Shown here in pieces: positions 13,263 through 26,017 of a DNA stretch of 64,000 bases (position 1 is the stretch's first letter; the number at the start of each line of letters is the position of its first letter). A program made the position numbers and the translations under genes. Below the pieces are notes generated by a model. The model was not told the DNA's origin, searched no databases, and saw only the letters and a program-made list of their open reading frames with translations. Source of the DNA: Istiophorus platypterus (lineage: Eukaryota > Chordata > Actinopteri > Istiophoriformes > Istiophoridae); contig CM029114.1 in the NCBI GenBank assembly GCA_016859345.1, positions 13,306,001 to 13,370,000 on the forward strand, written 5' to 3'.

Positions 13263-15520
13263 TTAGCTAGAGATTTTTTCAAGTTGTGTAGGTTTAAGTC
13301 TTCTGGGGGACACTCACAGAAAATATATTTCCATGCCAATATCATTATTAATGATAAAGAACTTTTTCAGTATATGCATATATGAATTATTTCAATTATT
13401 TTTCAATGAAAAGATTAAAATGTTCAATGTGGTTATGGGAGGGTGCAATAATCCGTCAGTTGTTCAACATTTGGACTGTGCTTCATTTGACTTCAGTAAT
13501 TGATAAATATTTGGGATATGAATCATCCTTTGGAAAAAGCATATCTTTATCTCAGCATGCTAAAATTTGTTGCATGGATTATTTCTTTAATCACCCTTCC
13601 TTTTCTAAACTGCACTATTTTCTGATTTACAGCCAGTGGACAAAACATAATAGCCTCAAAAGCAAAGTATTCCTTTTGTCACAAGTGTATGGGAAAATTT
13701 CCTGAAGGTAGCTTCCCCTAAGCTATTACATGTACTATGAGTAGAGAAGTGTCCTCAGGGTTATTGAGGGGACGACATTTGGGACGACAGCAGACACAGA
13801 AGAATCCTTCTGATTATTCTAGGCCCCTTTGGTTCTTATAAGGAGATATGTACAGCAGCAGTATGCCCTATGTTGTTGTATTACATTCCCACTTTCCCTT
13901 TTTTTTAAAGGTGCATTGTGTAATCTGTACCACTGATTGTCACAGAAAAAAGAAAAGAAAAAGTCTGACCTTTCAAAGCCAATATTTAAAATCACGTTTA
14001 CTTTTTTAATTTAATATATTTAATTTTTTAGAAGATAGGAGATATAATGATGGCAAACAATCACAAAGGACAACAAAATATTTCAAATCACAAACATTTT
14101 AAGACGAGGACAAGCACAGATAAACACACAGTGTTACTGACATTCTTGTTCTGTTACTTCTGGAAGATAAAACTACCTTAACAGATGACATGAAGTTGGA
14201 AAGATCTTGTTTCTGCATTATAGATCAGTTAATCTATTGCCCATGAGGCAACCAAAAATCAAGCGACTGATTCATAAGTTACAATGACAAAAACATTTTA
14301 CATAACTGCAAATGTACAACGCACATGGACATGTACACACATTTTTAGTGTTTTCACCTACTAACAGATAAAATCGCTTTTGTTCACAAGAAATACTCAA
14401 CATTCACAATAATATATTTTCAGTATATTTCACCGTAATTTTGGCTTTTACCACATGAATGTGTAAAGGGTATGTCAAGCATGATCATGAAGAGCAGCCT
14501 GAGAGAAAGACTGGAGTCAACTGTTCTACTTCACTTAACTCTAGTCCTTATTTTCAATTGTTAGGACATTGCACAAAATCTGTGCTTTGTCGTGCAATCC
14601 ATGTCCAATGTTTGATTAATGAACACTGGTTTTGCAATTAAATACTCAGAGGATATGTATGAAAACCCAGAAACATAAGCAAGTTATTTAATAAACAACT
14701 GGTATGACACATAGTACAGCTATTCCCCCTCCTCCGTTCAATGCTTTCATTCGGCTCTACCCCAGATGTTTTGAAACCCATCTGTAGCACATTTAAAGTT
14801 TTCCTTTCAACAATGCGTTGAACACTATCAGAATTTTGGCTGACTTGATGTTTCTCAGACCCATAATGTGATATGGGAGCAACATGTTGCAGTAAAAATG
14901 AGCCCTGAACACTCTTTGTCAGTCTTACGAGAGGAAAGTATGTTTTTCCTTTTCAGTTTCTCCATGCTTTTCAAAATGAAACACAAAAGATGGCCAGCTA
15001 GTGAGAACAACCTAACCATATTTTCATGTGCACTGACTGCATCGACACACATTTTGAGTGAAGTAACCGCTTGCACAAAACTTGAAAATGCACCCGTCAT
15101 GAATCAGATCTGTCAAGACATGAAAAAGGTTGGAAAAGGTTAAATATGGAATGGTTGGAAATCTAGTCATATTGAAAACAGGACCCAAGTTCATTTATTT
15201 TTACATTTTTCATTTAATTTTTTGTTTGGTTCTATTCTGTCATTGATTGGAAGAGATTGTTGCCATCTTTGGTCTGTGTTCTATTCTTCATAATGACCAT
15301 CATAAAACACAAGATTTTGAAGACTGTTGTTGATGTGTATCTGAGACATACAATAAAATGTTCTGAATGCACATTCTGCCTCCCAATTCTATAGCATCCA
15401 AAGTAGAATAATGGGTTATTTTAAAGCTAATCAAATGGCTAGAGTAGAGTGTATTATCAAGGTTTGATTACGTCACATTTGTGGGCAATATGAAAAAAAC
15501 CCTTAACTGCATTCACTCTG
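13263..15520. other. No recognised gene
   Basis: AT-rich; open frames near 13.4-13.7 and 14.9-15.1 kb show no codon bias, domain or splice support. Confidence 0.4.
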
Positions 15521-15990
15521 CACTTTATTAGGAAACACACCTGTTTAGCCACAATTTTATCCAACCAGCCAATCATAGGGCCACTGTGCATAAATGCATA
15601 AAATCCTGCATACACAGGTCAGAAGTTTCAGCTGATGTTCACATCAAACATTAGAATGTAGAAAATGATTGTTGGTGCCAGACGGACTGGTAGAGTATTG
15701 CTGAAACTGCTGATCCCCTGGGCTTTTCACACAGAACAGTCTCTAGCGTTTTTACTCAGAATGGTGTGCAAAACAAAAATTATCCAGTAAATGGCAATTC
15801 AATGGATGGAAACGATTTGTTGATGCGAGAGGTCAGAGGAGAATGGTAAGATTGGTTGGAGCTAACAGAGAGGCAACAGAAACTCAGATAGCCCATGTTT
15901 AAGACTGTGCTGAGCAGAGAAGTATCTCAGGATAAACAACACGTTGAACCATGCTGAGTTCCACTACTGTCAGCCAAGAACAGAAATCTC
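15521..15990 (+). mobile_element. Tc1-like transposon, 5' half, same family as 1.8-2.8 kb
   Basis: Starts with cactttattaggaaacacac, the inverted-repeat end matching the tail at about 2822-2833, followed by the same leader and N-terminal transposase sequence (ggtgccagacggactgg ... gagaatggt). It breaks off after cagccaagaacagaaatctc. With the copy at 1.8 kb, both ends of the family can be seen. Confidence 0.8.
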
Positions 15991-17073
15991 AGCCTCAGAT
16001 TGGAAGGTGATGATTCACATAAAATGCTGTATTATTTTGTCTACTGCATGTATTTTTCTCTCTGTGTATACTCAATAAACCCACTGGCTTTAAGAGGAAA
16101 AGAAAAAAAGGATGAGCAGCAGAACAGGTTTGAAGTGGCCTGTGAATCAGCATGAATATCATTTCATTCACAGCATTCATATACCCACTGAGATTCTGTC
16201 CTTGAAGGTAGAGTAGTATTATAAAGTTGTAAAGGCAAACCTTCTGTGAGCAGAAAACTATCACAGCTGACGGACACACCTTTTTTCACAGTTTCAGAGG
16301 GATTCTGAGGGATGAATTGATTTTATTTCCTAATGCAACACTTGTGCAAGACTGTGAATGTTTTTGAAAGAAATGACATGGACAAATACATCGGGAAATC
16401 ATTATCAGTGCCTGATATTTCACAATATATATTTGGGAAAAGACTTAGATTCAATATGTAAGATAGTCTCAATAGCCTTGTCAATGTTGCAAAAACATTA
16501 GAAGTATTTTTAAATATTGATCAAAAGCTCCAGAGGCTACTATTACTAAATGGATCTCGTGATGAGACTTTTTTTTAACTGCCGTTTCCAGTATCGAAAA
16601 TGTAAGTTTCAATTGTCAAGTCATGGAGGAGTCCTTAAACTGCTGGAAGGAGAAGAAACAAATGGGAATTTCAACATCTACTATGAGGAAAACTGTAGGG
16701 TATGATCAAAAGCTCAAAGCTCAAAAGCTGTTAAATGGACTTTGTTGTGAAATTATTTGGTTTGTTTTCTTTAAGGGCTAAGATCTTAATTCTTGACAAA
16801 AAATGCACTGAAAAGGGACTAAGAAGTGTCAAAAGTAGTGTTGAAAGAGGAATCCATGAAGAAATCGTAATGATCACAGTTTCTGTTGAAAAAACCTCAC
16901 AAATTCTTCTTATTTAAAGCAATCTCTTCTTGCTGCCAAAATCCTGCCAGACACTAATGAGATTTTTCAGATTTCTTGTCCTCTTTGGAGCATGATGATA
17001 TCCTGAAATACGCTTGAGAATCTTCAGTACCGATGTCTGCCCCATTACAGTGTGGAGGATGTAGTTTTTCCAA
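15991..17073. other. Region downstream of gpr83, probably including its 3' UTR
   Basis: No coding sequence recognised. A minus-strand AATAAA occurs near 16322-16327. Confidence 0.4.
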
Positions 17074-17791
17074 TCAGCTCACAGCCACAATGGGCTCCAC
17101 TGAGAGAATGTCAGTTCTCCCTGTGAGGGCCTGCCTGGCTGTGAACAGCACATGTGTATCTTTCAGGTTGTGCGACTGACTGGAAGACGCGTGGCTACAC
17201 TGCAAAGAGGCGTGGCCCGGGTGTGGCAAGTCATGCCTTGGCCTTGAGGACTCGTGGTTGTCAGGCCAGGCAGTCCTGTGACAAGGATTGCAGATAGCTG
17301 CAGGGCGGAGCTCAGGCTCCAACCCCACTGCCACCCTCCGTCTCTTCCGGCACATGTCAAAGAGGAGCCGGAGCTCCTGGCGGAAGGTGGGGTTCAGGCA
17401 GCAGTAGATGAAAGGGTTGTAGCAGGTGGAGCTCATGGCCAGCCAGTGAAAGCAGAAGTACAGGGCATTGGAGGAGTGGATGGCCTGGCTGGAGAGAAGC
17501 ACCACGTAGCAGTTGAGGGGGAACCAGCAGACGGCGAACACTCCGACCACCAGGAGCAGCATGGCGAGTGTCCGCCGGCGCTTTCTTCTATGGGTGGCGT
17601 GCTGAGCTGTTGTGGTGTCACCGATCGCATTGTGGCGCCACAGCCGACAGGCCACTGTGGAGTAGGAGGCAGTGATGATAAGGAGTGGCAGCATGTAAAG
17701 TAATATGAAGGTCAGAAGGTCAATATACTGCCAGTAGACGTCTGATGGCTCTGGGAAGTCTGGGACACACAGGCTGCGCTCCTTCTCCTTA
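17074..17791 (-). CDS. gpr83: gpr83 exon 4 (residues 231-469 and stop)
   Basis: Begins with the codon split as AG|T, then KEKERSLCVPDFPEPSDVYW, TM5, a basic third intracellular loop (HRRKRRR), TM6 with CWFP, TM7 with NPFIY, and a roughly 110-residue cytoplasmic tail rich in His, Ser and Arg. The tail ends in the family signature SVEPIVAVS. A possible reverse-strand AATAAA polyadenylation signal lies near 16322-16327, about 750 bp past the stop. Confidence 0.95.
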
Positions 17792-20700
17792 CTGGTAAGA
17801 AGAAATAAAATGCAGAGGACAAGAAGGTAAAGAAGGTAGGAATTAGGTCACAGGTTAGTGTAGGGCTGTAGATAATAATTATTTCCATTATCAATAATAC
17901 TGTTGATCAATTTACTTAGTAATAGTTTTGTATATAAAATGTCAGAAAATCATTAAAAATCCCAAGGTGCCTTATTCAAATTGCTTGTTTTGTCCAACCA
18001 ACAGTCCAAAGCCCCTGGGAGGTTGTCAGGGTGGATGAAAGGTGTAAAAAGTAAGAAGTGCATGTCACACCTGAGGGTGGGGTTTGCATCCTGTGACCTG
18101 TCTGCGGTCTAGGCAACAAAAGCACCTCTGGTCAACATTACCTTACACAGTGAGCAATAATTGTTTTGTTCAGTATCAACACGCATGATGAAGAAAAACG
18201 ATAACTGACTCAGCTTGTTAATAAATATTTAAAATATTTGTTGAGGATATGAGAGGGAGGAATAATTAAAACTGAGGAGAAATCAGAAGTCAGTCATACC
18301 AGAAAATACATGCACCTTGACAGTTGTCAGCATGTGGAATCTAATATCCACTGTAAATGAAGCACAGCAGCTAATATGTGACAAGTAATAATGAAAGTAA
18401 TCATAATTAAGTGTATAATTTATCAAAATGTTCAAAGAAAAAAATAAGATGAATAAGTTACTTTAACTCTTTGTGTTTTATCCTGTCATGCTTCTATTTT
18501 ATGCAACACCCTTTCTTTGTTTTATTTGCTGTTCATAATTTGTTTTATTTTGTTAGTATTGTGTTTCTGCGTTTCTGTTTGCTTGTATTCTTGAATACTT
18601 GTAAAACTGTGTAAGTTTTTTTTATAACTGAATGAAACCAAATCAAGCATGTCCTGAAATGTGGAATTTATTCCTCTGTGAGTGACTTTCTGCTGTTTCC
18701 CTCCTCCTCCTCCTCCTCTAATCTTCTCTGCATCTGCTTTCCCATTTCTTTGAAATCCGTTCAGTAATTCTGACGTCATTAGATCTAATCATTCTCACAC
18801 AGAGAATGTAGTTTTTTACCTGTAACTAAACGTCAGGAGTTTTTGGTAGATTGCATGTGGGAGGGAGAAGCAGGTGGCCATTATCCAGATAACAGCAACC
18901 CAAACACCACCTTGAGCTGGGGACATGCGAGGTCTCAAGGGATGTAAAATCACCTGAAAAAAAAAACAAAGAAATCACCCTACACGGGCCAAAGTCAGGC
19001 CAAACACACATAATATGGATCAACACATAAAATACATAATCCATCCACATCTTTGCATTAATCTCAATACACAACATGGAGAAAACATCAAAAGTGGAAG
19101 GTCTTTGCATGTTTGTTTCCTGTGAATTTTAGTGATGACTAAAGGCATCTAAGAAGAGACACAACATCCCTTTTATACTAATTATACAGACTTAGAGGAC
19201 TTTGCAAAAATGTCTGCTCACATGGTGTGGCCGGGTTTTGTTTTTTTTTTTTTGGTTGTTTTTGTTTGTTTTGGTTTGGTTGTTTTTGTTTGTTTTGGTT
19301 TGGTTGTTTTTGTTTCTTTTCAGTATTTTTATTTTATTTCTGTTTTAGCATCTTATACAGTGCAATACAATTTCACATTTTAACACAGTCAATTTTTCTT
19401 ATCCAGTTTCCAGCGACATTTATCATTTTTCCAGCATTTTCTTCCAAAGGTAAGGATTATGTAAGCATGTAAGTGTAATGTGGAAGGGTATATGTGGACA
19501 TATATGACATGTAAGCAGTTTAAGAGAGCAGTGGTGGAAGACGCATTCAGATCATTTTATCAAGTCAAACTACCAATACAATACTATAACATGACCCATT
19601 ACAAGTAAGAGCCCTGTATACAGAATTTTGTGTAAGTAAAAGCACAAAGTATTAGCCAAAAATTGTTCTTGAATTATTGAAAGTAAAAATAATCATTTCT
19701 CATGCATGGCCTCTTTCACTGTTGTATTACTGGCTCACTGATGCGTGTAACATATAAGTTGTTATTGTATCAATGAGGTCTACTTGAAGAACACATTACA
19801 CTTCCTCAAAATCTTCCTCTGAAAGTAAAATTGCAGGTTTACTTTTTACATTATCTCCGGCTCTGAGCTGCTCGGTTTCTGCTTTGCCATTAACTGTGAC
19901 GTCTGGAAGTTTTTTGTCAATACTTTTCTTTTTTTTTTTTCGATTTTGTGTCAGCTCGACCACGTATACTTTGTGTTTTTGCCTGCTTGGATATTTGTAA
20001 TCTTTGTTTTTTCTAAATGGAGACTCTTTACTTTTATATCTGCCTCCTGAATTGCGCAGTCAAGTCCTTTTTCCAAGGAATGTGACAAACGCTTGCCATT
20101 CATAATGCCATTCCATTATTCAAATATCTGCAAAATCTGGCTTAATCTGTATGAATATAATAGACTTTAAGTCTGGTTTAAACATGCAACAGATCCAATT
20201 CTCTCATGAATTAAGCCCACAGTTAAACGTTAAACTTCTTCACAAGTGTGGATTATCTCTTTTTGTCTCAGAGCCTGATTTGATTAGACAGTGCAGAATT
20301 CAATCAACTCAGATACAGTCAGTAACTGTGGTATCCCTCTTGCTATAAAGTAGTGATTAATCTGTTGTCACACATGGGATCACACTGACAATTTTTTTTT
20401 GAATTCACATAATACAACCTTTTAACTTGCTTTATGGTTGAAAATGAGGAAGTATGACTGCTACTTGTGCGAAAATTATCTTGATGTACTGGTACATGAA
20501 AAGACCCTTGCAATCACCAAAACATGGGTAAGACAGTACGTGATTTGCATCCTCTCTGCTTCAAAAACCATCTGTTCATTTTAAACACATACTGCACATC
20601 AGCGTGCATCTTTCCCCTGATACCTGGGCAACCAACCTCAATTATGAGGTCAGGTGAATATGTTACTGTTATTAATAGAAGGAATCTGGACCTAAATGAA

Positions 20701-23700
20701 TAAATGAATAAAATCTTTGAAATGAATCCTCTAACTTTTGCATGATAATCAGCCCTATTCTACAGGGCTGTTTCCATATGTAGATGAGATTTACAGTTTT
20801 TCATTTTTTATCCAATTACAAGGCAATCTATTAATTAATATTGAAAAAAATTAGGCACATCTTTTCTCAAAATGACACATAAAAACTAGTACATGCCTTC
20901 GTTACTTCTAGGCTTGAGCAACTCCTTGTTACCAAGCTCTCCCAAAAAAACATTAAATAATATCCATCTGATTCAGAATGCTGCTGTGAGAGTATTGGCG
21001 AGAACCAGAAAAAGAGATAATATTTCTGCTGTTATAGCTTCTCTGCACTGTCTCCCTGTGAAATCCAGAACCCAATTTAAAATCCTCCTCCTCACCTACA
21101 AAGCTGTTAATGGTCAGGCACCACCTTATCTTTAAGAGCTCATAGTACCTTATTACTCCAGTAGAACACTACGCTCACAGAATCCAGGCCTACTTGTGGT
21201 TCCTAGAATCTCCACAAGTAAACTGGGGGCAGAGCCTCCAGTTATCAGGCTCCTCTACTCTGGACCCATCTTCCATTTAGGGTCATGGAGGCAGACGCAC
21301 TCTCCACATTTAAGAGCTGGATTAAAACCTTCCTTCTGATAAAATCTATAGTTAGAGCTGGTTCAGACCCCACTTGAATCCCCTAATTATACTGCTCTAG
21401 GCCTAGATGGCCATGGGACTTCCCATGATGCACGTGCTCCTCTCTCTTCCAGCTCCTCCTCTCTTCCTGTGTGCATTAATATCTCAAAAATTTTTCTCTC
21501 TCCCTTGGTTTTGTGCTTTCTCGTCTCTTTCCTCTCTCCCACTGTCGCTTTCTGCAGGTTTTTTGCCTCTGATCCATGGCTACAGAACAGCTACTGCTCC
21601 ATGAGCCTGATCAACACCCACTGCTTTAATTATTATGATTACTACTGTTACCATTTCAATTATTCCTATTAGTATTATTATTAGCCCCATTAGTATAAAT
21701 GTTAGTTCTGCTATTAGTCCCATTAGTGTGCTATGCTCTCTCTCCTCCCTCCTGCCCCCCCCCTTTGTCTCACGCTCTTTCTCCCTCCCTCTTTCTCTCT
21801 CTTTAATTTTCAACCCAGTTGGACAGCCGCCCAACATGAGCCAGGATCTATTCAACATTTCTCCTTGTTAAAAGGGAGTATTTTTGTTGACACTCTCACT
21901 AAGTGCTTGCTCATGGGAGAAATGTTGGGTCTCTGTAAATAATAACTATAGAGTCTCATTGTATTAAAAGTGCCCTGAGTTAACCTCTGTTATAATGTGG
22001 TGCTATATAAATTGAATTGAATTGAATTAAATTGAATTGAACTGAACTGAACTGAATTGAAATGAACTGAATTGAACTGAATTGAATAGAATTGGCAAGG
22101 TAGTCCTTTCGCAACTTTGTGAATTTTCCTTGGGGGATCTGTAAAGCACAGAGCAAAGTACAGCAGAGAAGGGACATCTGCTGGACCAGCAGGGCACATA
22201 GAGACAAGACACACTGTGTAATGAAATGTAGTGAAGCCTTAGAAGAAAACATCCCTGCTACTGCAGGTGCTGCATTGCCTTTTAGAGGCTATCTTCATAC
22301 TTTCATTGCCATTGAAGTATATGTTGTGGCAACAGTGGCATCCAGAGATTTCCAAAGCTAAAATTAACCTCAAACACACCAACAGTATGTTCAGTTCATA
22401 GCCTTGTCCACTGACCCAAACCTTTCTTTGAAAGCAAATTTAGGCTGTAATGCTTCCCGCTTTTAAGATCATATGTAAACTACTGCCCGTTGTTGACAAC
22501 AGCTTCTTTAAGGAATCACATTATTTTAAAAACGTGTTGTTTTGGCGTTATATCCGAGGGCAGATGTAATATTTCCTATAAACACAGAATGCTAACACCA
22601 TTACAGCAGCTTATGCTAAAGTGAAACTCATTTGGCATAAATATACACATATAATTTCTGAAATATTCAAATACCCACATTATGCTTAAAATGTAATTAT
22701 GTGAGTTTGGAAGAGTTGTGAGTTTTGAAAAATATTAAAATTGACTTGGAAGTGACTTGGAAAATATTTTCATCTGCACAAAGCATCTGTTATTGAACGA
22801 TATATGCTTGTGTTTGAGGCACCATTGACTGATTACGTTTGTTGTTCACGGGGTCATGATTAACAGGATTTACATGAGCCTGTTAATTACGTTGCTTAAA
22901 TGATTTCACTGAATCAAGCTAAAATTAACTGAAATAAACAGTGGTGTGTGAATACACGCCAACAGTTAAAGCAACACGTGGATTTGGGAGGTATCTGCTA
23001 TGGAGGTGTTGAGTGGTGAAAAAACAAAAACAAGCAGATTCAGGTTAAATGGGAACAAAAAGATAATTGGTCATGGGCCAATTATTATCGGATTAAAGGA
23101 TAATTATGGCTTATTTCAGCTTGGTGTATTTTGTATAGATGTGCCCATTCTGGCTCTATAGGTCGCACTGACTTTGCACTCGCCACCCCCATTGTTGAGA
23201 TTTGGGGAAACAAGGACTCATGCTAAACAACGTATATTGGGGGCAATCGGACCGAGTGTCTTACAGCTTTCCAAATAAACTTTACAAGTGTTTGTCTCTG
23301 AGTTTGACCCAAAGTAACCACAGGATGTAACTGCTTTGAACAGCCATCATGCCAGCTTACAGGGATCTTCATTGAGGGCACCTTGCCGGCTGACCTAATC
23401 AACCTGTCTATTCATCCGCACATGCCAGTTTGTTTACATGTGTGAGGCTGACTTTCACTGCTGTTATACTGTCATCTGAAGAAACTCAGAAAGCTAAATG
23501 CAATGGTGAATTATGCATTTAAAACAAACGAGGAGTTAAATCAAAGCGGCGGAACAGCAGCAGGACCATTCTGAGAGATAACACACTGTGGGAACCAGCT
23601 GAGGAGAAAACGTTCCTGTCATGATGATCCATGAGAGGCTGAAGTCTCTATTTACTAGTCACTGCTGCAGAGTACACCAAGAAGGCTTATCACATAGGGA

Positions 23701-24687
23701 GTGCTTGGTTGTGATCCTTTTTTTTTCTAGGATCGGGAACAGTCAATTGTTCTGATTCATGTCAATGAACAAGGAAGCAATTTCAGACTCGGTTATGAAG
23801 CAAGATTGTAGTTAGCTTAGTATAACCTAAATAGTGTCTTCAGGTATCTCCACTCTCATTAACAGTGCTTTAGATTTAAATGTTTCTAGGACTACAGCTC
23901 TGGTGAGAGTAGCACAGTCGGGAAGTCTGTCTGGCTCACGATTTCATTTTTACCTTTAGATAGTCAGACGCTACAACAGAGCAGATTTCCGATAAAAATT
24001 TCCATTTTACACACCTTTGAAGATGTCTTTACACACAGAAAACACATTAACCTGAAAGCATATTTTCCATATTTTGTTTTCAAAAGCGGTTTGATGAATA
24101 AATTCCCTTTCCTTGCACATAAGAAGCAATAATTATACATGAAAACTGATAAGATTATTCTGTGTTATGAGGGGAGCAGTGAGAGGCTCTATTATCCAGC
24201 CAAGTGGCAGTAAATTGAAGTGTAGTCACTGTTAGTAACTTGTAATGGGCTTTCACATAAGGGACCCGGGAACAGATTTGAGAACACTTGACCCCTAAGT
24301 CTATCTGCAATAATATAGTATATCATTAATAAGAGCAATACCAGACTATGAGACATTGCTTCATCTAATCAGGCTTCACTCACTGTTATTACCTCCCTAA
24401 CAACAGAAAACCAAAGGTCTAACTATAATCCTCTCCAAGGACAGAGAGTGTCACTGCTTGATCCCCAGATGTTGACAAACCTGCCGTCGGTCCAGTGCGA
24501 TGGCGGTAAGCGTGAGAGTGGAGACATGCAGGGAGCAGTACTGTACAAAGCGGCTGATATGACACATCGTCCTCCCAAACACCCAGGTACTGTTCACGAA
24601 TCGGACCTGAGGGAACGCACGCACATGCACACACACACACACACACACACACCACACAACATACACACACCACACAACACAGACACA

Positions 24688-24733
<46 letters not shown>

Positions 24734-24992
24734 AGGTCATCTAAACCTGCCAATATCCCAAACCTGTCTATCCATCCAAGATAAGAAATTATTTACCTAG
24801 AAAAAAAAAAATTAGGTTCAGGCATGAGATGATTGTTATTCCCACTGACACATTTAATTAAACAGAAACGATCAAATTCTACTGAAATCTCTAAATTAAT
24901 ATTCAATTTTAAGTTGGTAAGTGATTTAAAAGTTTTCTTGTTCCATACATGTCACAGCCTGTGTCTCCACAGATATACAGACAGAGAGAGAC

Positions 24993-25033
<41 letters not shown>

Positions 25034-25064
25034 GAGACAGAGAGAGAGACAGAGAGAGAGAGAC

Positions 25065-25125
<61 letters not shown>

Positions 25126-25311
25126 CTCCCTCACTTTGTGGTGATACAAATGGCGCCATCTTTCGGTGTGAGCGATCTAAACACTACGTTGTACATTAAT
25201 ACTTTGACCAGGGCAGGTATGGCACAGATTTAGCAAAGTTTCGACATTTATAGAAGGGCGTAGTAAAAAAAAAAAAAAGTAGGAAATAAAGAAGGACAAC
25301 CCCCCCCCCAT

Positions 25312-25403
<92 letters not shown>

Positions 25404-26017
25404 GGGTTTCTTTCATTCATTGATATTCAACAATCTGCCTATATCCTCGAACAAGAAGTGAAAGTTTGTTTCCCGGTCGTGTGAAGTCAGGAGCGGACTG
25501 ATGGACTCTGTCGATCCTTGATCCAAATAAACGAGCAACGCACTCCCACAGTTTCCCGACACTTTCCAGGGCGGAGGGGTCTTACCAGGGTGAAGGGTGT
25601 ATTGAGGACCGTGATGAAGATGTCAGCCACGGCGAGGTTCATAATGAACAGGCTGGTGGCGGACTGGGTGCGCTTGTTTTTCACCAGCACATGACAAACC
25701 AAGGTGTTCCCGAACAGGGAGATCACGATGATCAGCGCGTAGGCGGCCACCAGCAGCGCCTTCACGCTCCCCACCTGCGACTCCCTGCTGGCCAGGGAGC
25801 GCCAGTCCTCCAGCATCCCCTCGTCAAAGTCCAGGAGGAAGAAGCCCGACGTCCGGTTATCCAGCTGTCCCGAAACGTTGGGCACATGCCCCCGGTAAGA
25901 AAACCCCCGCCCTCCGAGGACAGAGGAGCCGTTGAGTCCCCGTCCCGCACCTGCTGCAGCCCCCACGGAGCTGCCCATCCAGAGCGCGGCACCGAGCCAG
26001 ACGCGCTCAGCTGTCAT
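17074..26017 (-). CDS. gpr83: gpr83, G-protein-coupled receptor 83 (4 exons, 469 aa)
   Basis: Class A GPCR of the plasma membrane. Mammalian GPR83 is an orphan or neuropeptide (PEN)-type receptor expressed in brain. The model joins 26017-25586, 24606-24481, 18953-18820 and 17791-17074 on the minus strand. All junctions are GT-AG, and the total is 1,410 nt (470 codons with stop). Visible features: a signal-peptide-like N terminus (residues 1-25); N-glycosylation sequons at N29, N47 and N54; GN in TM1 (N104); NLAVAD in TM2 (D132); extracellular Cys159; a DRR motif at 183-185 where most family A receptors have DRY; CWFP in TM6 (319-322); and NPFIY in TM7 (356-360). The C terminus ends SVEPIVAVS, very like the SVEPIVTMS of human GPR83, which is the strongest orthology mark. 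Human GPR83 is 423 residues, so this protein is longer at both tails. It is transcribed divergently from ankrd49. Identification is confident; the exact start is less so. Confidence 0.95.
17792..18819 (-). other. gpr83 intron 3
   Basis: Holds a decayed copy (about 17860-18010) of the teleost repeat whose hallmark is ggctgtagataataattatt ... tataaaatgtcagaaaat ... ccaacagtccaaa. The rest is AT-rich with no recognised feature. Confidence 0.6.
17860..18010. repeat. Teleost 'CTGCAACTAACGATTATT' repeat copy in gpr83 intron 3
   Basis: gggctgtagataataattat, then tataaaatgtcagaaaatca, then tgttttgtccaaccaacagt follow the order of this widespread family. Other copies are at about 36.9, 39.5 and 55.5 kb. 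Confidence 0.6.
18820..18953 (-). CDS. gpr83: gpr83 exon 3 (residues 187-231, end split)
   Basis: 134 nt encoding VILHPLRPRMS through FSLPHAIYQKLLTFSY: the second intracellular loop and TM4. Acceptor TTTTCAG and donor GTAAAA. The last codon (Ser231, AG|T) is completed by exon 4. This exon is too short to stand out as an ORF; it was found by following the receptor frame. Confidence 0.92.
19520..19800. repeat. Second copy of the AGTACTTTTACTT-type teleost repeat
   Basis: gcagtggtggaagacgcatt ... cccattacaagtaagagccc ... attttgtgtaagtaaaagca matches the usual opening of this family; it is the opposite end from that seen at 6.1-6.3 kb. Confidence 0.6.
20880..22013 (+). mobile_element. LINE 3' end (ORF2 C terminus and 3' UTR)
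   Basis: Plus-strand frame with IHLIQNAAVRVLARTRK, IASLHCLPVKSRTQFKILLL and YKAVNGQAPPYL, the conserved C-terminal part of L2-like fish LINE ORF2, continuing after a stop as ELIVPYYSSRTLRSQNPGLL. The 3' UTR includes ttaaaagggagtatttttgt and ends ggtgctatataaattgaatt, the usual junction with a short tandem tail. It lies in gpr83 intron 2, antisense to gpr83. Confidence 0.8.
22014..22096 (+). repeat. AATTG/AACTG pentanucleotide microsatellite
   Basis: Tandem gaatt and gaact units directly following the LINE 3' end, as such elements usually terminate in short tandem repeats. Confidence 0.9.
24481..24606 (-). CDS. gpr83: gpr83 exon 2 (residues 145-186)
   Basis: 126 nt encoding VRFVNSTWVFGRTMCHISRF through ALDRRQ: the first extracellular loop, TM3 and the DRR motif. 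Acceptor CTCAG, donor GTTTGT, phase 0 on both sides. It is almost identical to the equivalent human segment. A (CA)n tract begins about 10 bp upstream of the acceptor. Confidence 0.93.
24617..24729 (+). repeat. CA microsatellite next to gpr83 exon 2
   Basis: Compound (CA)n with CCACA interruptions, beginning about 10 bp from the splice acceptor of gpr83 exon 2. Confidence 0.95.
24976..25122 (+). repeat. GA/CAGA microsatellite in gpr83 intron 1
   Basis: About 147 bp of GA with periodic CAGA variants; purine-only on this strand. Confidence 0.95.
25314..25401 (+). repeat. TA then GA microsatellite in gpr83 intron 1
   Basis: About 27 TA units directly followed by about 16 GA units, less than 200 bp from the gpr83 exon 1 donor. 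Confidence 0.95.

Larger units (their letters stand above)
18954..24480 (-). other. gpr83 intron 2
   Basis: A 5.5 kb intron. It holds T-rich low-complexity DNA (19236-19330), a copy of the 'onto-AGTACTTTTACTT' type teleost repeat near 19520-19800, and a plus-strand LINE 3' end (20880-22020) with an AATTG microsatellite tail. Nothing was recognised between about 22.1 and 24.4 kb. Confidence 0.6.

Noticed and set aside
17254..17703. Plus-strand 149-codon open frame
   Set aside because: It is antisense to gpr83 exon 4, whose receptor motifs are unmistakable; the open frame is a shadow of GC-rich coding sequence.
19227..19472. Phe/Cys/Leu-rich 81-codon frame
   Set aside because: A low-complexity TTTTGTTTG tract inside gpr83 intron 2.
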